Source: Comamonadaceae bacterium
Lineage (GTDB): Bacteria > Pseudomonadota > Gammaproteobacteria > Burkholderiales > Burkholderiaceae_C
DNA: 41,555 nucleotides
Direction: 5' to 3'
NCBI GenBank assembly: GCA_027488255.1
Contig: JAIYBZ010000017.1
Coordinates: 1-41,555 of the forward strand
Below the pieces are notes generated by a model. That model saw only the letters and a list, made by a program, of their open reading frames with translations, was not told where the DNA came from and searched no databases. Numbering within the stretch: the first letter of the stretch is position 1; every line of letters begins with the position of its first letter. Positions 8,247-16,877 of the stretch are shown here, piece after piece. The position numbers and the translations under genes were made by a program.

Positions 8247-9656
8247 ATGACTGCCCCTTCTCTTGCCGCGAACGCGCTTCGCTTTGACCAGCTCACGCTG
8301 ACTGCCGCTGCCCTTCACAACCTCGAGCAACTGGGCTACGCCCAGATGACGCCGATTCAGGCGGCCAGCTTGCCACTGACTTTGGCGGGTCAAGATCTGA
8401 TTGCACAGGCCAGCACCGGCAGTGGCAAAACGGCCGCTTTCGGCCTGCCCTTGATCGAGCGTTTGTACACAACCGGTTCACCCAGTGCCGCTGTTCAAGC
8501 GGTGATTTTGTGCCCCACCCGCGAGCTCGCCGACCAGGTCACGCAAGAGATTCGCCGCTTGGCGCGCGCGCGCCAAAACGTGAAAGTGGTGACCTTGTGT
8601 GGCGGTGTCGCTTTGCGGGGCCAAACGACAAGTCTCGAGCATGGTGCCGATGTGGTGGTGGGCACGCCGGGCCGCATTTTGGACCACCTAGAGCGGGGTT
8701 CTCTGAGTCTGGCTCAAGTGAATACGCTGGTGCTGGATGAAGCCGATCGCATGCTCGACATGGGCTTTTTTGACGACATGGCCAAAGTGATTCGCCAATG
8801 CGCCAAAGACCGGCAAACCCTCTTGTTTTCGGCCACTTACCCCGAGGGCATTGCCAAACTGGCCGCGCAGTTCATGCGCAGCCCCCAGACCGTCAAGGTC
8901 GAGGCGCAGCACAGTGCGCACAAAATTCGACAAATTTTTTATGAGGTGAGCGATCACCAGCGGCTGGACAGTGTGTCCAAATTGTTGGCGCATTTTCGGC
9001 CTGAGCGCACGCTGGCTTTTTGCAACACCAAACAGCAGTGCCGTGATTTGGTGGCGGTGCTGCAGGCCCAGGGCTACAGCGCGCTGGCGCTGTTTGGCGA
9101 ATTGGAGCAGCGTGAGCGCGACCAAGTGTTGGTGCAGTTTTCTAACCGGAGTTGCTCGGTGCTGGTGGCGACCGATGTGGCTTCGCGCGGGCTGGATGTT
9201 GAAGGTTTAGAAGCGGTGATCAACGTCGATGTGACGCCCGATCCAGAAATTCATATCCACCGGATTGGCCGTACCGGACGTGGTGATGCCGAAGGGCTGG
9301 CGCTGACATTGGCCAGCATGGACGAGATGGGTGCTGTTGGAAAGATCGAACTCATGCAAGGGCGAGAATCGGCATGGCAGCCTCTGTCCAGCCTGAAGCC
9401 TGCCGAAGGCGCTTTGCTTCAGCCGCCCATGCGCACCTTGCAGATTGTGGGGGGACGCAAGGAGAAAATTCGTGCCGGTGACGTCATGGGCGCTCTGGCC
9501 GGTGAGTGCGGCCTGACCCGTGAGCAGGTGGGCAAGATCAATGTGAACGAGTTTTCAACCTATGTGGCAGTGCAGGCCAGTTTGGCCCAACGGGTTGAAT
9601 CGCAGTTGTCGCGCGGCAAGATCAAGGGAAAAAGCGTGAAGGTGCGCTTGCTCTGA
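8247..9656 (+). CDS. dbpA: ATP-dependent RNA helicase DbpA
   Basis: DEAD-box helicase that remodels 23S rRNA helix 92 during 50S assembly. Motifs are in order: Q-motif with TPIQ, Walker A STGSGKT, PTRELA, TPGR, DEAD as LDEADRML, SAT as LLFSATYPEG, and the motif VI region HRIGRTGR. The C-terminal roughly 75 residues (LQIVGGRKEKIRAGDVMGAL...) match the DbpA RNA-recognition domain that gives rRNA specificity, which separates it from RhlE or SrmB. 469 residues is normal. The ATG at 8247 is 32 bases after the propeller gene. It converges with ybeY, with only three bases between the stops. Confidence 0.94.
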   Translation: MTAPSLAANALRFDQLTLTAAALHNLEQLGYAQMTPIQAASLPLTLAGQDLIAQASTGSGKTAAFGLPLIERLYTTGSPSAAVQAVILCPTRELADQVTQEIRRLARARQNVKVVTLCGGVALRGQTTSLEHGADVVVGTPGRILDHLERGSLSLAQVNTLVLDEADRMLDMGFFDDMAKVIRQCAKDRQTLLFSATYPEGIAKLAAQFMRSPQTVKVEAQHSAHKIRQIFYEVSDHQRLDSVSKLLAHFRPERTLAFCNTKQQCRDLVAVLQAQGYSALALFGELEQRERDQVLVQFSNRSCSVLVATDVASRGLDVEGLEAVINVDVTPDPEIHIHRIGRTGRGDAEGLALTLASMDEMGAVGKIELMQGRESAWQPLSSLKPAEGALLQPPMRTLQIVGGRKEKIRAGDVMGALAGECGLTREQVGKINVNEFSTYVAVQASLAQRVESQLSRGKIKGKSVKVRLL

Positions 9657-9659
9657 CCT

Positions 9660-10115
9660 TTAGCGGTAAGGATTGCGAAGGCCCAAACCCGCCAAGATGT
9701 CCACCTCGTAGGACTCCATTTCTTCAGCATCGGCCTCGCTGGTTTCGTGGTCCCAGCCCTGCGCATGCAGGGTGCCATGCACCAGCAAATGGGTGTAATG
9801 CGCGGCCAAAGTTTTGCCTTGCTCTTTGGCTTCGCGCGCCACAACGGGTGCGCACAACACCAAATCGGCCAGCACCACGGGGTCTTGTGCGTAGTCAAAC
9901 GTCAAGACGTTGGTTGCGTAGTCCTTTTTGCGGTAGCTCTGATTCAGCGCACGGCCTTCGTCCTCCCCCACGATGCGCACGGTGATCTCCGCCTCAAGGG
10001 CCAGTGCATGTCGAATGGCGCGGGTCACCGCATGCCGCGGCAGGGCCGCCCGATGGCGTGCGGCGTTGGGAATGTCACCAAATTGCAGGGACAGCTGAAG
10101 GTGTTTCAAGGCCAT
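9660..10115 (-). CDS. ybeY: Endoribonuclease YbeY (16S rRNA maturation)
   Basis: Zinc-dependent single-strand endoribonuclease involved in 3' maturation of 16S rRNA and 70S quality control. The UPF0054 metal motif is present as HLLVHGTLHAQGWDHE (His-x3-His-x5-His pattern). Family segments NQSYRKKDYATNVLTFDY and a C-terminal YEVDILAGLGLRNPY are also there. 151 residues is typical. The gene lies downstream of ybeZ on the same strand, the conserved ybeZ-ybeY order, but the 114-base gap between them carries a 10-bp tandem repeat. No obvious Shine-Dalgarno precedes the ATG. Confidence 0.95.
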   Translation of the reverse strand: MALKHLQLSLQFGDIPNAARHRAALPRHAVTRAIRHALALEAEITVRIVGEDEGRALNQSYRKKDYATNVLTFDYAQDPVVLADLVLCAPVVAREAKEQGKTLAAHYTHLLVHGTLHAQGWDHETSEADAEEMESYEVDILAGLGLRNPYR

Positions 10116-10170
10116 AGTGGAAAGAATTTTTGCAGGTTCAAGGTGATGCGGTGAAGTGCGGCAACGTGTG

Positions 10171-10200
10171 ACGAGGTGTGACGAGGTGTGACGAGGTGTG
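10171..10200. repeat. 10-bp direct tandem repeat, three copies
   Basis: The unit ACGAGGTGTG occurs three times without mismatch at 10171-10180, 10181-10190 and 10191-10200, preceded by a partial copy (ACGTGTG). It lies between the ybeZ stop (10230) and the ybeY start (10115). The period is not a multiple of three, and no gene covers it. Confidence 0.9.
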
Positions 10201-10229
10201 GCATGGCGCGATCCCCGTGCCCTTGTCGC

Positions 10230-11210
10230 TCATTCGTCGGTAGGCAAAGTTTTGCGCCGGGTGGTCACGCCGGCCCGCATCGCGGCACTGCCTTGCGCAT
10301 CGTAGGCGTCCACAATGCGCGCCACCAAGGGGTGGCGCACCACATCGGCGCTGCTGAAACGGGTAAACGCAATGCCCTTGACGCGCTTGAGGACGCGCTC
10401 GGCATCAATCAGTCCGCTCAACTGACCTTTGGGCAAGTCGATTTGGCTCACATCGCCTGTGACCACGGCTTTGGCCCCAAAGCCGATGCGGGTGAGAAAC
10501 ATTTTCATTTGTTCGGCACTGGTGTTTTGCGCTTCATCCAGAATCACAAAAGCATGGTTCAGCGTGCGTCCACGCATAAAGGCCAAAGGAGCTATTTCGA
10601 TGGCGTTGCGTTCAAATGCTTTTTGCACTTTGTCGTAGCCCATCAGGTCGTACAGCGCGTCATACAAGGGCCGCAGGTAGGGGTCGACTTTTTGCGACAA
10701 ATCACCAGGCAAAAAACCCAAACGCTCGCCGGCTTCGACAGCGGGGCGCGTGAGCACAATTTTTTGTACGCTGCTGCGTTCCAAAGCATCCACAGCACAC
10801 GCCACCGCCAAATAAGTTTTGCCAGTGCCTGCAGGGCCAATACCGAAGGTGATGTCGTGCGTGGCAATGCTTTCTAGATAAGCGGCTTGCACCGGGCTGC
10901 GGGGCTTCAGGTCGACCCGGCGAGTTTGCAATGCAGGCAGTTGGCCTTCTTCGCCATGGCTGTCGCCCACCAACATGAGTTGCACCATGTCGGGCGAAAT
11001 AGGACGGTCTGCCCGTTCGTAGATGGCCTGCAAAATTTCCATGGCTTGCAGCGCGAGCGCCTTCGGCCCATCCACCTTGAACTGCTCATGGCGGTGTGCA
11101 ATGCTCACTTGCAAGCCCGCTTCGATGGTGCGCAAATGCGCATCCATGGGGCCACACAGGTGTGACAAGCGGGTATTGTTGTGCGGCGTGAAGGTGTGTC
11201 TGACGATCAA
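10230..11210 (-). CDS. ybeZ: PhoH-like ATPase YbeZ
   Basis: P-loop ATPase of the PhoH family, thought to work with YbeY in RNA/ribosome metabolism. Walker A is GPAGTGKT, and Walker B is in FVILDEAQN followed by TSAEQMKMFLTR and VTGDVSQIDLP. The open frame runs up to a TTG at 11288. I choose the TTG at 11210 (326 residues, beginning M/L-IVRHTFTPHNN), because an AGGA lies eight bases upstream and family members start with this same RHTF segment. This makes it a non-ATG start. It is divergent from ruvA (95 bases between starts), and ybeY follows downstream. Confidence 0.9.
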   Translation of the reverse strand: MIVRHTFTPHNNTRLSHLCGPMDAHLRTIEAGLQVSIAHRHEQFKVDGPKALALQAMEILQAIYERADRPISPDMVQLMLVGDSHGEEGQLPALQTRRVDLKPRSPVQAAYLESIATHDITFGIGPAGTGKTYLAVACAVDALERSSVQKIVLTRPAVEAGERLGFLPGDLSQKVDPYLRPLYDALYDLMGYDKVQKAFERNAIEIAPLAFMRGRTLNHAFVILDEAQNTSAEQMKMFLTRIGFGAKAVVTGDVSQIDLPKGQLSGLIDAERVLKRVKGIAFTRFSSADVVRHPLVARIVDAYDAQGSAAMRAGVTTRRKTLPTDE

Positions 11211-11305
11211 GTGGATAATCCTGTTCGTGGTGGTTTCGAGCGGTGCGTTGCGGGCCGTTGAACCCTGATTTTCCTCTATACCGTGCAACTTAAGGGCGCC
11301 CCTTC

Positions 11306-11881
11306 ATGATTGGCAAACTCACCGGCATTCTGAGTGACAAAAACCCACCCGAGGTGGTGGTGGACTGCCAGGGTGTGGGCTACGAGGTCAATGTGCCGAT
11401 GAGCACTTTTTACAACTTGCCCGCCACCGGTGAAAAAGTGACTTTGGTGACGCATTTTGTGGTGCGTGAGGACGCGCAAATTTTGTATGGTTTCGCCACC
11501 TTGAGCGAGCGTGAAGCGTTTCGCCAACTCATCAAAATCTCGGGTGTTGGTCCCCGCACGGCCCTCAGTGTGCTGTCGGGCATGAGCGTGGCCGACTTGT
11601 CGCAGGCCATCACCACCCAAGAAGTGGGGCGCTTGGTGAAAGTGCCGGGCATCGGCAAAAAAACGGCAGAACGTTTGTTGTTGGAACTCAAAGGCAAACT
11701 GGGCGGCGACCTCGGGGGCCTGTTTGCCGTGAACACCAGTGGCGCACAAAACGACATCCAGCAAGCGTTGTTGGCACTCGGCTACAGCGACAAAGAAGCC
11801 GCCGCAGCGCTCAAGAGTTTGCCGCCCGATGTCGAGGTGAGCGAGGGCATCAAGTTGGCACTCAAATCCTTGAACAAATAA
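11306..11881 (+). CDS. ruvA: Holliday junction branch migration protein RuvA
   Basis: RuvA binds four-way DNA junctions as a tetramer and loads the RuvB motor. It is 191 residues long with an N-terminal OB fold ([12 protein letters not shown]...). Two helix-hairpin-helix elements bind [13 protein letters not shown] (about residues 76-85) and [12 protein letters not shown] (about 111-122). A C-terminal RuvB-contacting domain follows ([14 protein letters not shown]). ruvB starts 14 bases after its stop. ruvC is not in the window. Confidence 0.97.
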   Translation: MIGKLTGILSDKNPPEVVVDCQGVGYEVNVPMSTFYNLPATGEKVTLVTHFVVREDAQILYGFATLSEREAFRQLIKISGVGPRTALSVLSGMSVADLSQAITTQEVGRLVKVPGIGKKTAERLLLELKGKLGGDLGGLFAVNTSGAQNDIQQALLALGYSDKEAAAALKSLPPDVEVSEGIKLALKSLNK

Positions 11882-11895
11882 AACATAACTGAGCC

Positions 11896-12942
11896 ATGAG
11901 CATCCGCACCGACGACTTTGCGCCACAGCCCGAGCCCCGTGTGATTTCGGCGTCACCCGTCTCTCACCAAGAAGAGGCGATTGAGCGGGCTTTGCGCCCC
12001 AAGCTGCTCGATGAATATGTGGGCCAAGTCAAAGTGCGCGAACAGCTGGAGATCTTCATCAGCGCCGCCAAGATGCGCCAAGAACCGCTTGACCACGTGC
12101 TGCTCTTCGGCCCGCCTGGTCTGGGCAAGACCACGCTCAGCCACATCATTGCCGCCGAACTGGGCGTGAACCTGCGTCAGACCAGTGGCCCGGTGCTGGA
12201 GAAGCCCAAAGATCTGGCCGCTTTGCTGACCAACTTAGAGCGCAACGATGTGCTCTTCATTGACGAGATCCACCGCTTGTCGCCTGTGGTCGAAGAAATT
12301 TTGTACCCCGCTTTAGAGGACTACCAGATCGACATCATGATTGGCGAAGGGCCGGCCGCGCGCAGCATCAAGCTCGACTTGCAGCCTTTCACCTTGGTCG
12401 GGGCGACCACCCGTGCGGGCATGTTGACCAACCCCTTGCGCGACCGATTTGGCATCGTGTCACGGCTCGAGTTTTATACGCCCGAGGAGTTGACCCGCAT
12501 CGTGACCCGAAGCGCCGGTTTGCTCAAAGCGCCCATCGACGCCGAAGGTTCTTTTGAAATTGCGCGCCGCTCACGGGGCACCCCCCGCATTGCGAACAGA
12601 TTGTTGCGTCGGGTGCGTGACTTTGCCGATGTCAAAGGCGATGGTCAGATCCACAAAGCGTTGGCACAAAAAGCCCTGGTCATGTTGGACGTTGATCCCG
12701 AGGGGTTTGATTTGATGGACCGCAAACTGCTGGAGGCGGTGATTCATCGCTTTGATGGCGGCCCCGTGGGCCTCGACAACATTGCCGCCAGCATTGGTGA
12801 AGAACGCGACACCATTGAAGATGTGATCGAGCCGTATTTGATTCAGCAAGGTTATTTGCAGCGCACGCCGCGCGGTCGCATGGCCACAATGGCCGCCTTC
12901 AGGCATTTGGGTGTCACACCGCCCAAGTCGTTTGGCCAGTGA
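11896..12942 (+). CDS. ruvB: Holliday junction branch migration helicase RuvB
   Basis: AAA+ motor that drives branch migration with RuvA. Walker A is [10 protein letters not shown] and Walker B is LFIDEIHRL. Sensor 1 lies in GATTRAGML, and an arginine-finger region (NPLRDRFG) follows. A C-terminal winged-helix DNA-binding domain contains [12 protein letters not shown]. The 348-residue length is typical. It forms an operon with ruvA (14-base gap) and ends 12 bases before the stop of the convergent phosphatase gene. Confidence 0.98.
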   Translation: MSIRTDDFAPQPEPRVISASPVSHQEEAIERALRPKLLDEYVGQVKVREQLEIFISAAKMRQEPLDHVLLFGPPGLGKTTLSHIIAAELGVNLRQTSGPVLEKPKDLAALLTNLERNDVLFIDEIHRLSPVVEEILYPALEDYQIDIMIGEGPAARSIKLDLQPFTLVGATTRAGMLTNPLRDRFGIVSRLEFYTPEELTRIVTRSAGLLKAPIDAEGSFEIARRSRGTPRIANRLLRRVRDFADVKGDGQIHKALAQKALVMLDVDPEGFDLMDRKLLEAVIHRFDGGPVGLDNIAASIGEERDTIEDVIEPYLIQQGYLQRTPRGRMATMAAFRHLGVTPPKSFGQ

Positions 12943-12954
12943 GGGCCGGCACAC

Positions 12955-13605
12955 TCAGGTGCTGGTTTCTTCTTTGCCCAGGGTCTCTAGATGCTGGGTA
13001 TCGCCCCAACCAACCAACGTCAGCCCTTCAGGTGTCCACAGCAAGCGGTTGACCGCGGTATTGGTCAGTTGCCACGTGCGCGGGGCTTGCAATTCCAATC
13101 GCGTAGCGGCGCGGTACAAAATGTCCAGCACGCCACCGTGGGCCACCAGCACCATGTTTTGACCGGTGTGGCGCGCAGCAATGTCGTTCACGGTGTTCAC
13201 CACGCGTTCGCGCAGTGTCAACAACGATTCGCCGCCGCCGGGGGGTGTCCAATCGGGCGTTCGTTTTCGCCAATGCCAAGCGTGGTCCGGCAACTCGGTT
13301 TCGATCTCCTTGTAGGTGCGCCCTTGAAAGGCCCCAAAGTGCCGTTCGCGCAAGCCGACATGGGTCGTTACGGTTTGGCCCAGCGGCTTTGCAATTGCTT
13401 GCGCCGTGACCAGCGCCCGTGACAAGTCGCTGGCGTAAACCGCGTCAATGGTCTCTTGTAAGACCAAGGCGCGTGCCAGATGCTGCGCTTGGCTCAGCCC
13501 CGTGTCGTTGAGGGGAATGTCCAAATGCCCTTGCAAGCGGGTGTCCACATTCCAAGCGGTTTCGCCATGTCGAATGGCCAAAATTCGGGTGGGTTCCATT
13601 GGCAT
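12955..13605 (-). CDS. Histidine phosphatase family protein (GpmB/CobC-like)
   Basis: Branch-1 histidine phosphatase. The phospho-accepting histidine is in the RHGET motif (residues 12-16). Further family features are the AxRYxxLRERHFGxxQG-like GLRERHFGAFQGR segment, and a second catalytic histidine in VLVAHGGVLD. 216 residues fits phosphoglycerate-mutase-like or alpha-ribazole-type phosphatases; the substrate cannot be assigned, and GpmB-like naming in databases is often only by similarity. It is the last gene of a minus-strand operon that starts with the SDR at 16727; six bases separate it from the lipoprotein stop. A second in-frame ATG lies two codons in. Confidence 0.85.
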   Translation of the reverse strand: MPMEPTRILAIRHGETAWNVDTRLQGHLDIPLNDTGLSQAQHLARALVLQETIDAVYASDLSRALVTAQAIAKPLGQTVTTHVGLRERHFGAFQGRTYKEIETELPDHAWHWRKRTPDWTPPGGGESLLTLRERVVNTVNDIAARHTGQNMVLVAHGGVLDILYRAATRLELQAPRTWQLTNTAVNRLLWTPEGLTLVGWGDTQHLETLGKEETST

Positions 13606-13611
13606 TCCGGC

Positions 13612-14229
13612 TCAACGGGGCAGTTCAATATTGACCCGGCGCTCGCCAGCCGGAGGGTTGGGGAATTGGGCCAATGCGGCTTTGAACAAGGTGCCAAATA
13701 CGGCCTCACTGTCCCGCCATGGACCCGAGTGAACCGCGCGGGTTTCATACACCACAAGGCCCGATTTGAGGTCGCGCATGATCAGGCTGACTTCTCGGCG
13801 GTAATGCATGGGGGGTGGGAAACGCATGCCAAAGCCCAAACCCATGTGCGAATTCAAACCCGAGCCAATCGTCAAGCTGCCATAAGGGGTCCAACCGGGT
13901 CCCACCGGGCGGCCCCAGGCATCGGCCGGATACTGAGTGCCACTGAAGCCCACCGTCACGCTCAACTGGGCAGCCGCATCGTTGCGGGTCAAGCCCACCG
14001 CGGCCATGGCGGCTTGGGCTTGCTGTTCGGCCAGTCCGGCTTCAGGGTTGTTCAGTTGCGAGGGCAAGCGTTCAAATCGGTACACGGCATTTTGCAGACT
14101 CATGCCGGGCGGGGCGGCGGCGATCGACACCACATCGCTGTCGATCAGGCGCATGGAGGCGCAACCGGACAACAAGGCCATGACCCAGAGGGTCAGCGCC
14201 CATGAGAAAAGTCGCGTGCACTTGAACAT
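13612..14229 (-). CDS. DUF4136-type lipoprotein
   Basis: Predicted lipoprotein of 205 residues. A signal peptide ends in the lipobox LLSGC (acylated Cys at about residue 23). The body resembles DUF4136 outer-membrane/periplasmic lipoproteins: an alternating beta-rich region, a Gly/Pro-rich middle (WGRPVGPGWTPYGS... GLGFGMRFPPP), and a conserved-looking C-terminal part with YETRAVHSGPW and LFKAALAQFPNPP. Function is unknown in the family. It lies between ttcA (15-base gap) and the histidine phosphatase (6-base gap) and is surely co-transcribed, but nothing links it functionally to pterins or tRNA thiolation. Confidence 0.75.
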   Translation of the reverse strand: MFKCTRLFSWALTLWVMALLSGCASMRLIDSDVVSIAAAPPGMSLQNAVYRFERLPSQLNNPEAGLAEQQAQAAMAAVGLTRNDAAAQLSVTVGFSGTQYPADAWGRPVGPGWTPYGSLTIGSGLNSHMGLGFGMRFPPPMHYRREVSLIMRDLKSGLVVYETRAVHSGPWRDSEAVFGTLFKAALAQFPNPPAGERRVNIELPR

Positions 14230-14244
14230 GGCTCGGTCCTGACC

Positions 14245-15174
14245 TTACATGGCAATCACTTGAATGCCCGGCAGACTCGGTTCGCTGAAGCTTTCTTCGT
14301 CGAAGGCCTTGTCGCCGTCGTCGGATTCAATGCCCGTGATCTTCAGGTCTTTGAAGCCGTGCAGCTTGGGGTCCATCAAATGCGAGGGCACCACATTTTG
14401 CAAAGCGGCAAACATGTTTTCAATGCGGCCGGGGTGTTTCTTTTGCCACTCTCGCAGCATATTGCCCACTTGCAGGCGCTGCAGGTTTTCTTGGCTGCCG
14501 CACAGCGTGCACGGGATGATGGGAAATTGCCGATGGTCTGCCCAACGGATCAAATCGCTTTCAGCGACGTAGGCCAAGGGGCGAATCACCATGAACTCGC
14601 CGTTGTCGCTGACCAGTTTAGGCGGCATGCCTTTCAGCTTGCCGCCAAAAAACATGTTCAAGAAAAATGTTTGCAACATGTCATCGCGGTGGTGACCCAA
14701 GGCCAATTTGTTGCATTTCAGCTCGCGCGCCACCCGGTACAAAATGCCACGGCGCAAGCGGCTGCAGAGGCTGCACATGGTTTTGCCTTCGGGGATTTTG
14801 TCTTTCACAATCGAATAGGTGTCTTGCGTTTCGATGTGAAATTCAACGCCCAACTCTTTCAGGTAAGTCGGCAAGATGTGCGCCGGGAAACCCGGTTGTT
14901 TTTGGTCGAGGTTGACCGCGACCAACTCAAAATCAACGGGTGCACGGGCCTTCATTTTGAGCAAGATGTCCAACATGCCATAGCTGTCTTTGCCACCCGA
15001 CATGCAGACCATGATGCGGTCCCCGGCTTCAATCAAATTGAAGTCGGAAATGGCTTGTCCCATTTGGCGGCACAGGCGTTTTTCGAGCTTGTGGGTTTCG
15101 CGCTCGATCTTGATGGCTTTGGCCGCATCGGCGGCATCGGCATCGAGCCAGGTTTTTTCTTGGGTTGTGTTCAT
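14245..15174 (-). CDS. ttcA: tRNA 2-thiocytidine(32) synthetase TtcA
   Basis: PP-loop ATPase that thiolates C32 of certain tRNAs using a labile Fe-S cluster. The ATP motif is SGGKDS. The cluster-binding cysteine pairs are CSLC and CTLC in the middle of the protein, as in the TtcA family. The chosen ATG at 15174 (309 residues) comes four bases after the folB stop; the longer open frame upstream overlaps folB and is not conserved-looking. It belongs to the SDR-folB-type operon. It is one of the likely Fe-S clients of ErpA/ISC, though that is general knowledge and not shown here. Confidence 0.96.
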   Translation of the reverse strand: MNTTQEKTWLDADAADAAKAIKIERETHKLEKRLCRQMGQAISDFNLIEAGDRIMVCMSGGKDSYGMLDILLKMKARAPVDFELVAVNLDQKQPGFPAHILPTYLKELGVEFHIETQDTYSIVKDKIPEGKTMCSLCSRLRRGILYRVARELKCNKLALGHHRDDMLQTFFLNMFFGGKLKGMPPKLVSDNGEFMVIRPLAYVAESDLIRWADHRQFPIIPCTLCGSQENLQRLQVGNMLREWQKKHPGRIENMFAALQNVVPSHLMDPKLHGFKDLKITGIESDDGDKAFDEESFSEPSLPGIQVIAM

Positions 15175-15178
15175 GGGG

Positions 15179-15550
15179 TCACCACTGTCCTGTTTCCATG
15201 CGAATGGCCACTTCGCAGTCTTCAAAAATTTCAAGTTTGGCAATTTTCACCCGCACGCCCAAAACGCCGGGCAATTGCATCAGGCGGTTGGACAATTTGC
15301 CGATCAAGGTCTCCAGCAGGTTGATGTGCTCGGCGGTGCATTCATCGATGATGATTTTGCGCACTTTGCGGTAATCCAACACATGGTGGATGTCGTCGTC
15401 GCTGGGCAACAGGGGTTGTGTGCCGAGGTTCAGTTCGGCATCGACCTGAATGGGTTGAGGCTCGGTTTTTTCGTGTTCGAGGATGCCCAGATTGGCGTCA
15501 AAGCGCAAACCTCTGAGCTCCAGGGTTTGGTGTCCGGCAGGCGTTTTCAT
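15179..15550 (-). CDS. folB: Dihydroneopterin aldolase family protein (FolB-type, copy 1)
   Basis: Small (123-residue) tunnelling-fold pterin enzyme. FolB cleaves 7,8-dihydroneopterin to 6-hydroxymethyl-dihydropterin for folate synthesis. FolX, a close paralogue, epimerises the triphosphate. Visible positions are the N-terminal [18 protein letters not shown] segment, the conserved Glu in LLETL, and the conserved Lys in KIAKLEIF where FolB has its catalytic lysine. The ATG at 15550 overlaps the preceding gene's stop by four bases (ATGA). Which of the two tandem copies is the aldolase is uncertain, so the symbol is tentative. Confidence 0.82.
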   Translation of the reverse strand: MKTPAGHQTLELRGLRFDANLGILEHEKTEPQPIQVDAELNLGTQPLLPSDDDIHHVLDYRKVRKIIIDECTAEHINLLETLIGKLSNRLMQLPGVLGVRVKIAKLEIFEDCEVAIRMETGQW

Positions 15551-15954
15551 GGTGCGGATTTGATTTGAAAAATTTCGACCCCCACCGCCTCGCAGTCGGG
15601 GTACACATCGGGTTTGCAGGTCGACAAGCGCACCGCATGCACTTGCGGGTGCGCCAGCAACTCGCGCATCAGGTCGTCGCACAAAGTTTCTTGCAAAACG
15701 ATATGGCCTTGGGCCACACGGCGGGCAATGACTTCGCGGATGAAGTCGTAATCCACCACTTCCGATAAATCGTCGTGCGCGGGCGTTGAGGCGCTGTAGG
15801 GCACAAACAACTCCACGTTGAAAACAATGCGCTGGGGTCCATTTTTTTCAAAGTCATGTGCACCAATGCGCACGTCCACCGTGTGATTTTTCAAAAACAA
15901 ACGGCGGCAATGGCGAGCCAACAGGCCAATGGCCGTGGGGTGGTCATCGGTCAT
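15547..15954 (-). CDS. Dihydroneopterin aldolase/epimerase family protein (FolB/FolX-type, copy 2)
   Basis: A 135-residue second member of the FolB/FolX family directly upstream of copy 1. It keeps the family signatures: IGAHDFEKNGPQRIVFNVEL near the N-terminus, the Glu in QETL, and Lys in STCKPDVYP at the catalytic lysine position. The N-terminus (about 20 residues before the domain) is longer than in E. coli FolB. Both ends overlap neighbours by four bases: its ATG with the stop of the SDR, and its stop with the ATG of copy 1. The products are therefore made in a coupled way. FolB and FolX activity cannot be told apart by eye. Confidence 0.82.
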   Translation of the reverse strand: MTDDHPTAIGLLARHCRRLFLKNHTVDVRIGAHDFEKNGPQRIVFNVELFVPYSASTPAHDDLSEVVDYDFIREVIARRVAQGHIVLQETLCDDLMRELLAHPQVHAVRLSTCKPDVYPDCEAVGVEIFQIKSAP

Positions 15955-16727
15955 GCGGCTTCTCCGGGTTCGCTCAAAAACATCACATCGCGCGACAACG
16001 GCACCAAATGCTGTCCGTTGTCCACGCACACGGTGGTGCCGGTGATGCAGGGGTTTTGCGCCAAAAACAGGCAGGTCGCCGCCACTTGTGCGGCATCGAT
16101 GGGGTGTTGCATCAAATTGACTCGGCTGGCGCGGTCAAAGTTTTCTTGGGTTTGCGGGCCACTCAAAAACATCAGCCCGGGCGCCACACCGCAAACCCGC
16201 AAAGTGGGTGCCAGCGATTGGGCTTGCAGGGCCACCGAGCGCTCGAGTGCGAGTTTGGACACGGTGTACGAAAAATAGTCAGGGTTCAGGTTGAACACCT
16301 TTTGGTCCAACACGTGAATCACGCTGCGTTGGCCGGGTGGACTGGCTTGCGGGATTTGTTGCGCCATGAGTGAGGCCAAGGTCAATGGCGCCAACAAGTT
16401 CACTTCGATTTGTTGCCGTGCGCCCTTATGGTCCATCGCCAAACCTGTGTCGGGCTCGAACATCGACGCGTTGTTCACCAGGCAATCGAGCGGGCCATGC
16501 CGACGATGGATCTCGGTCATCATGCGCTCGAGCTCGGCGGTGAGGGACAAGTCCGCTTGCACCAACTCAACACTAGCCCCTTGGCTTTGCAACTCGGTTT
16601 GCAAGGCCTTTGCAGACGACTCAGAGCGCTGGTAATGACACCAGACGCGCCAACCCGCCGCCGAAAATTGGCGAACGATCTCTGCGCCCAGGCGATGAGC
16701 GCCTCCGGTGATCAGAACTTGTTTCAT
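15951..16727 (-). CDS. SDR oxidoreductase of pteridine reductase/FolM type
   Basis: Short-chain dehydrogenase of 258 residues starting at the ATG at 16727. Its nucleotide motif TGGAHRLG (7-14) fits TGx3RxG, the NADPH motif of pteridine reductases rather than the usual TGxxxGxG. The catalytic set is Asp141, Tyr154 and Lys158 (YTVSK), with Asp in place of the common SDR serine. PTR1 of Leishmania uses the same Asp-Tyr-Lys set, with the same 13 and 4 residue spacing. NNAS is at 85-88. It is the first gene of the operon and overlaps the FolB/FolX-like gene, which supports a dihydromonapterin/dihydrobiopterin reductase role like E. coli FolM. That activity is inferred. Confidence 0.85.
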   Translation of the reverse strand: MKQVLITGGAHRLGAEIVRQFSAAGWRVWCHYQRSESSAKALQTELQSQGASVELVQADLSLTAELERMMTEIHRRHGPLDCLVNNASMFEPDTGLAMDHKGARQQIEVNLLAPLTLASLMAQQIPQASPPGQRSVIHVLDQKVFNLNPDYFSYTVSKLALERSVALQAQSLAPTLRVCGVAPGLMFLSGPQTQENFDRASRVNLMQHPIDAAQVAATCLFLAQNPCITGTTVCVDNGQHLVPLSRDVMFLSEPGEAA

Positions 16728-16877
16728 GGACGGTGGCCGGTGCATGCCAAGCTGCAGGGCGGCTTCAATGAAGAGGAAAGAGTGCAATTATCGGGCAAGC
16801 CATCAAGGTCGCACGTGTTCTGTGCCCAAAATTCCCGAACGGGTTCAGCGACAATTGCGCTCGTGAGCCAGCCCCGC

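Noticed and set aside
10171..10200. CRISPR-like array
   Set aside because: The repeats are 10 bp, directly adjacent without spacers, and there are no cas genes.
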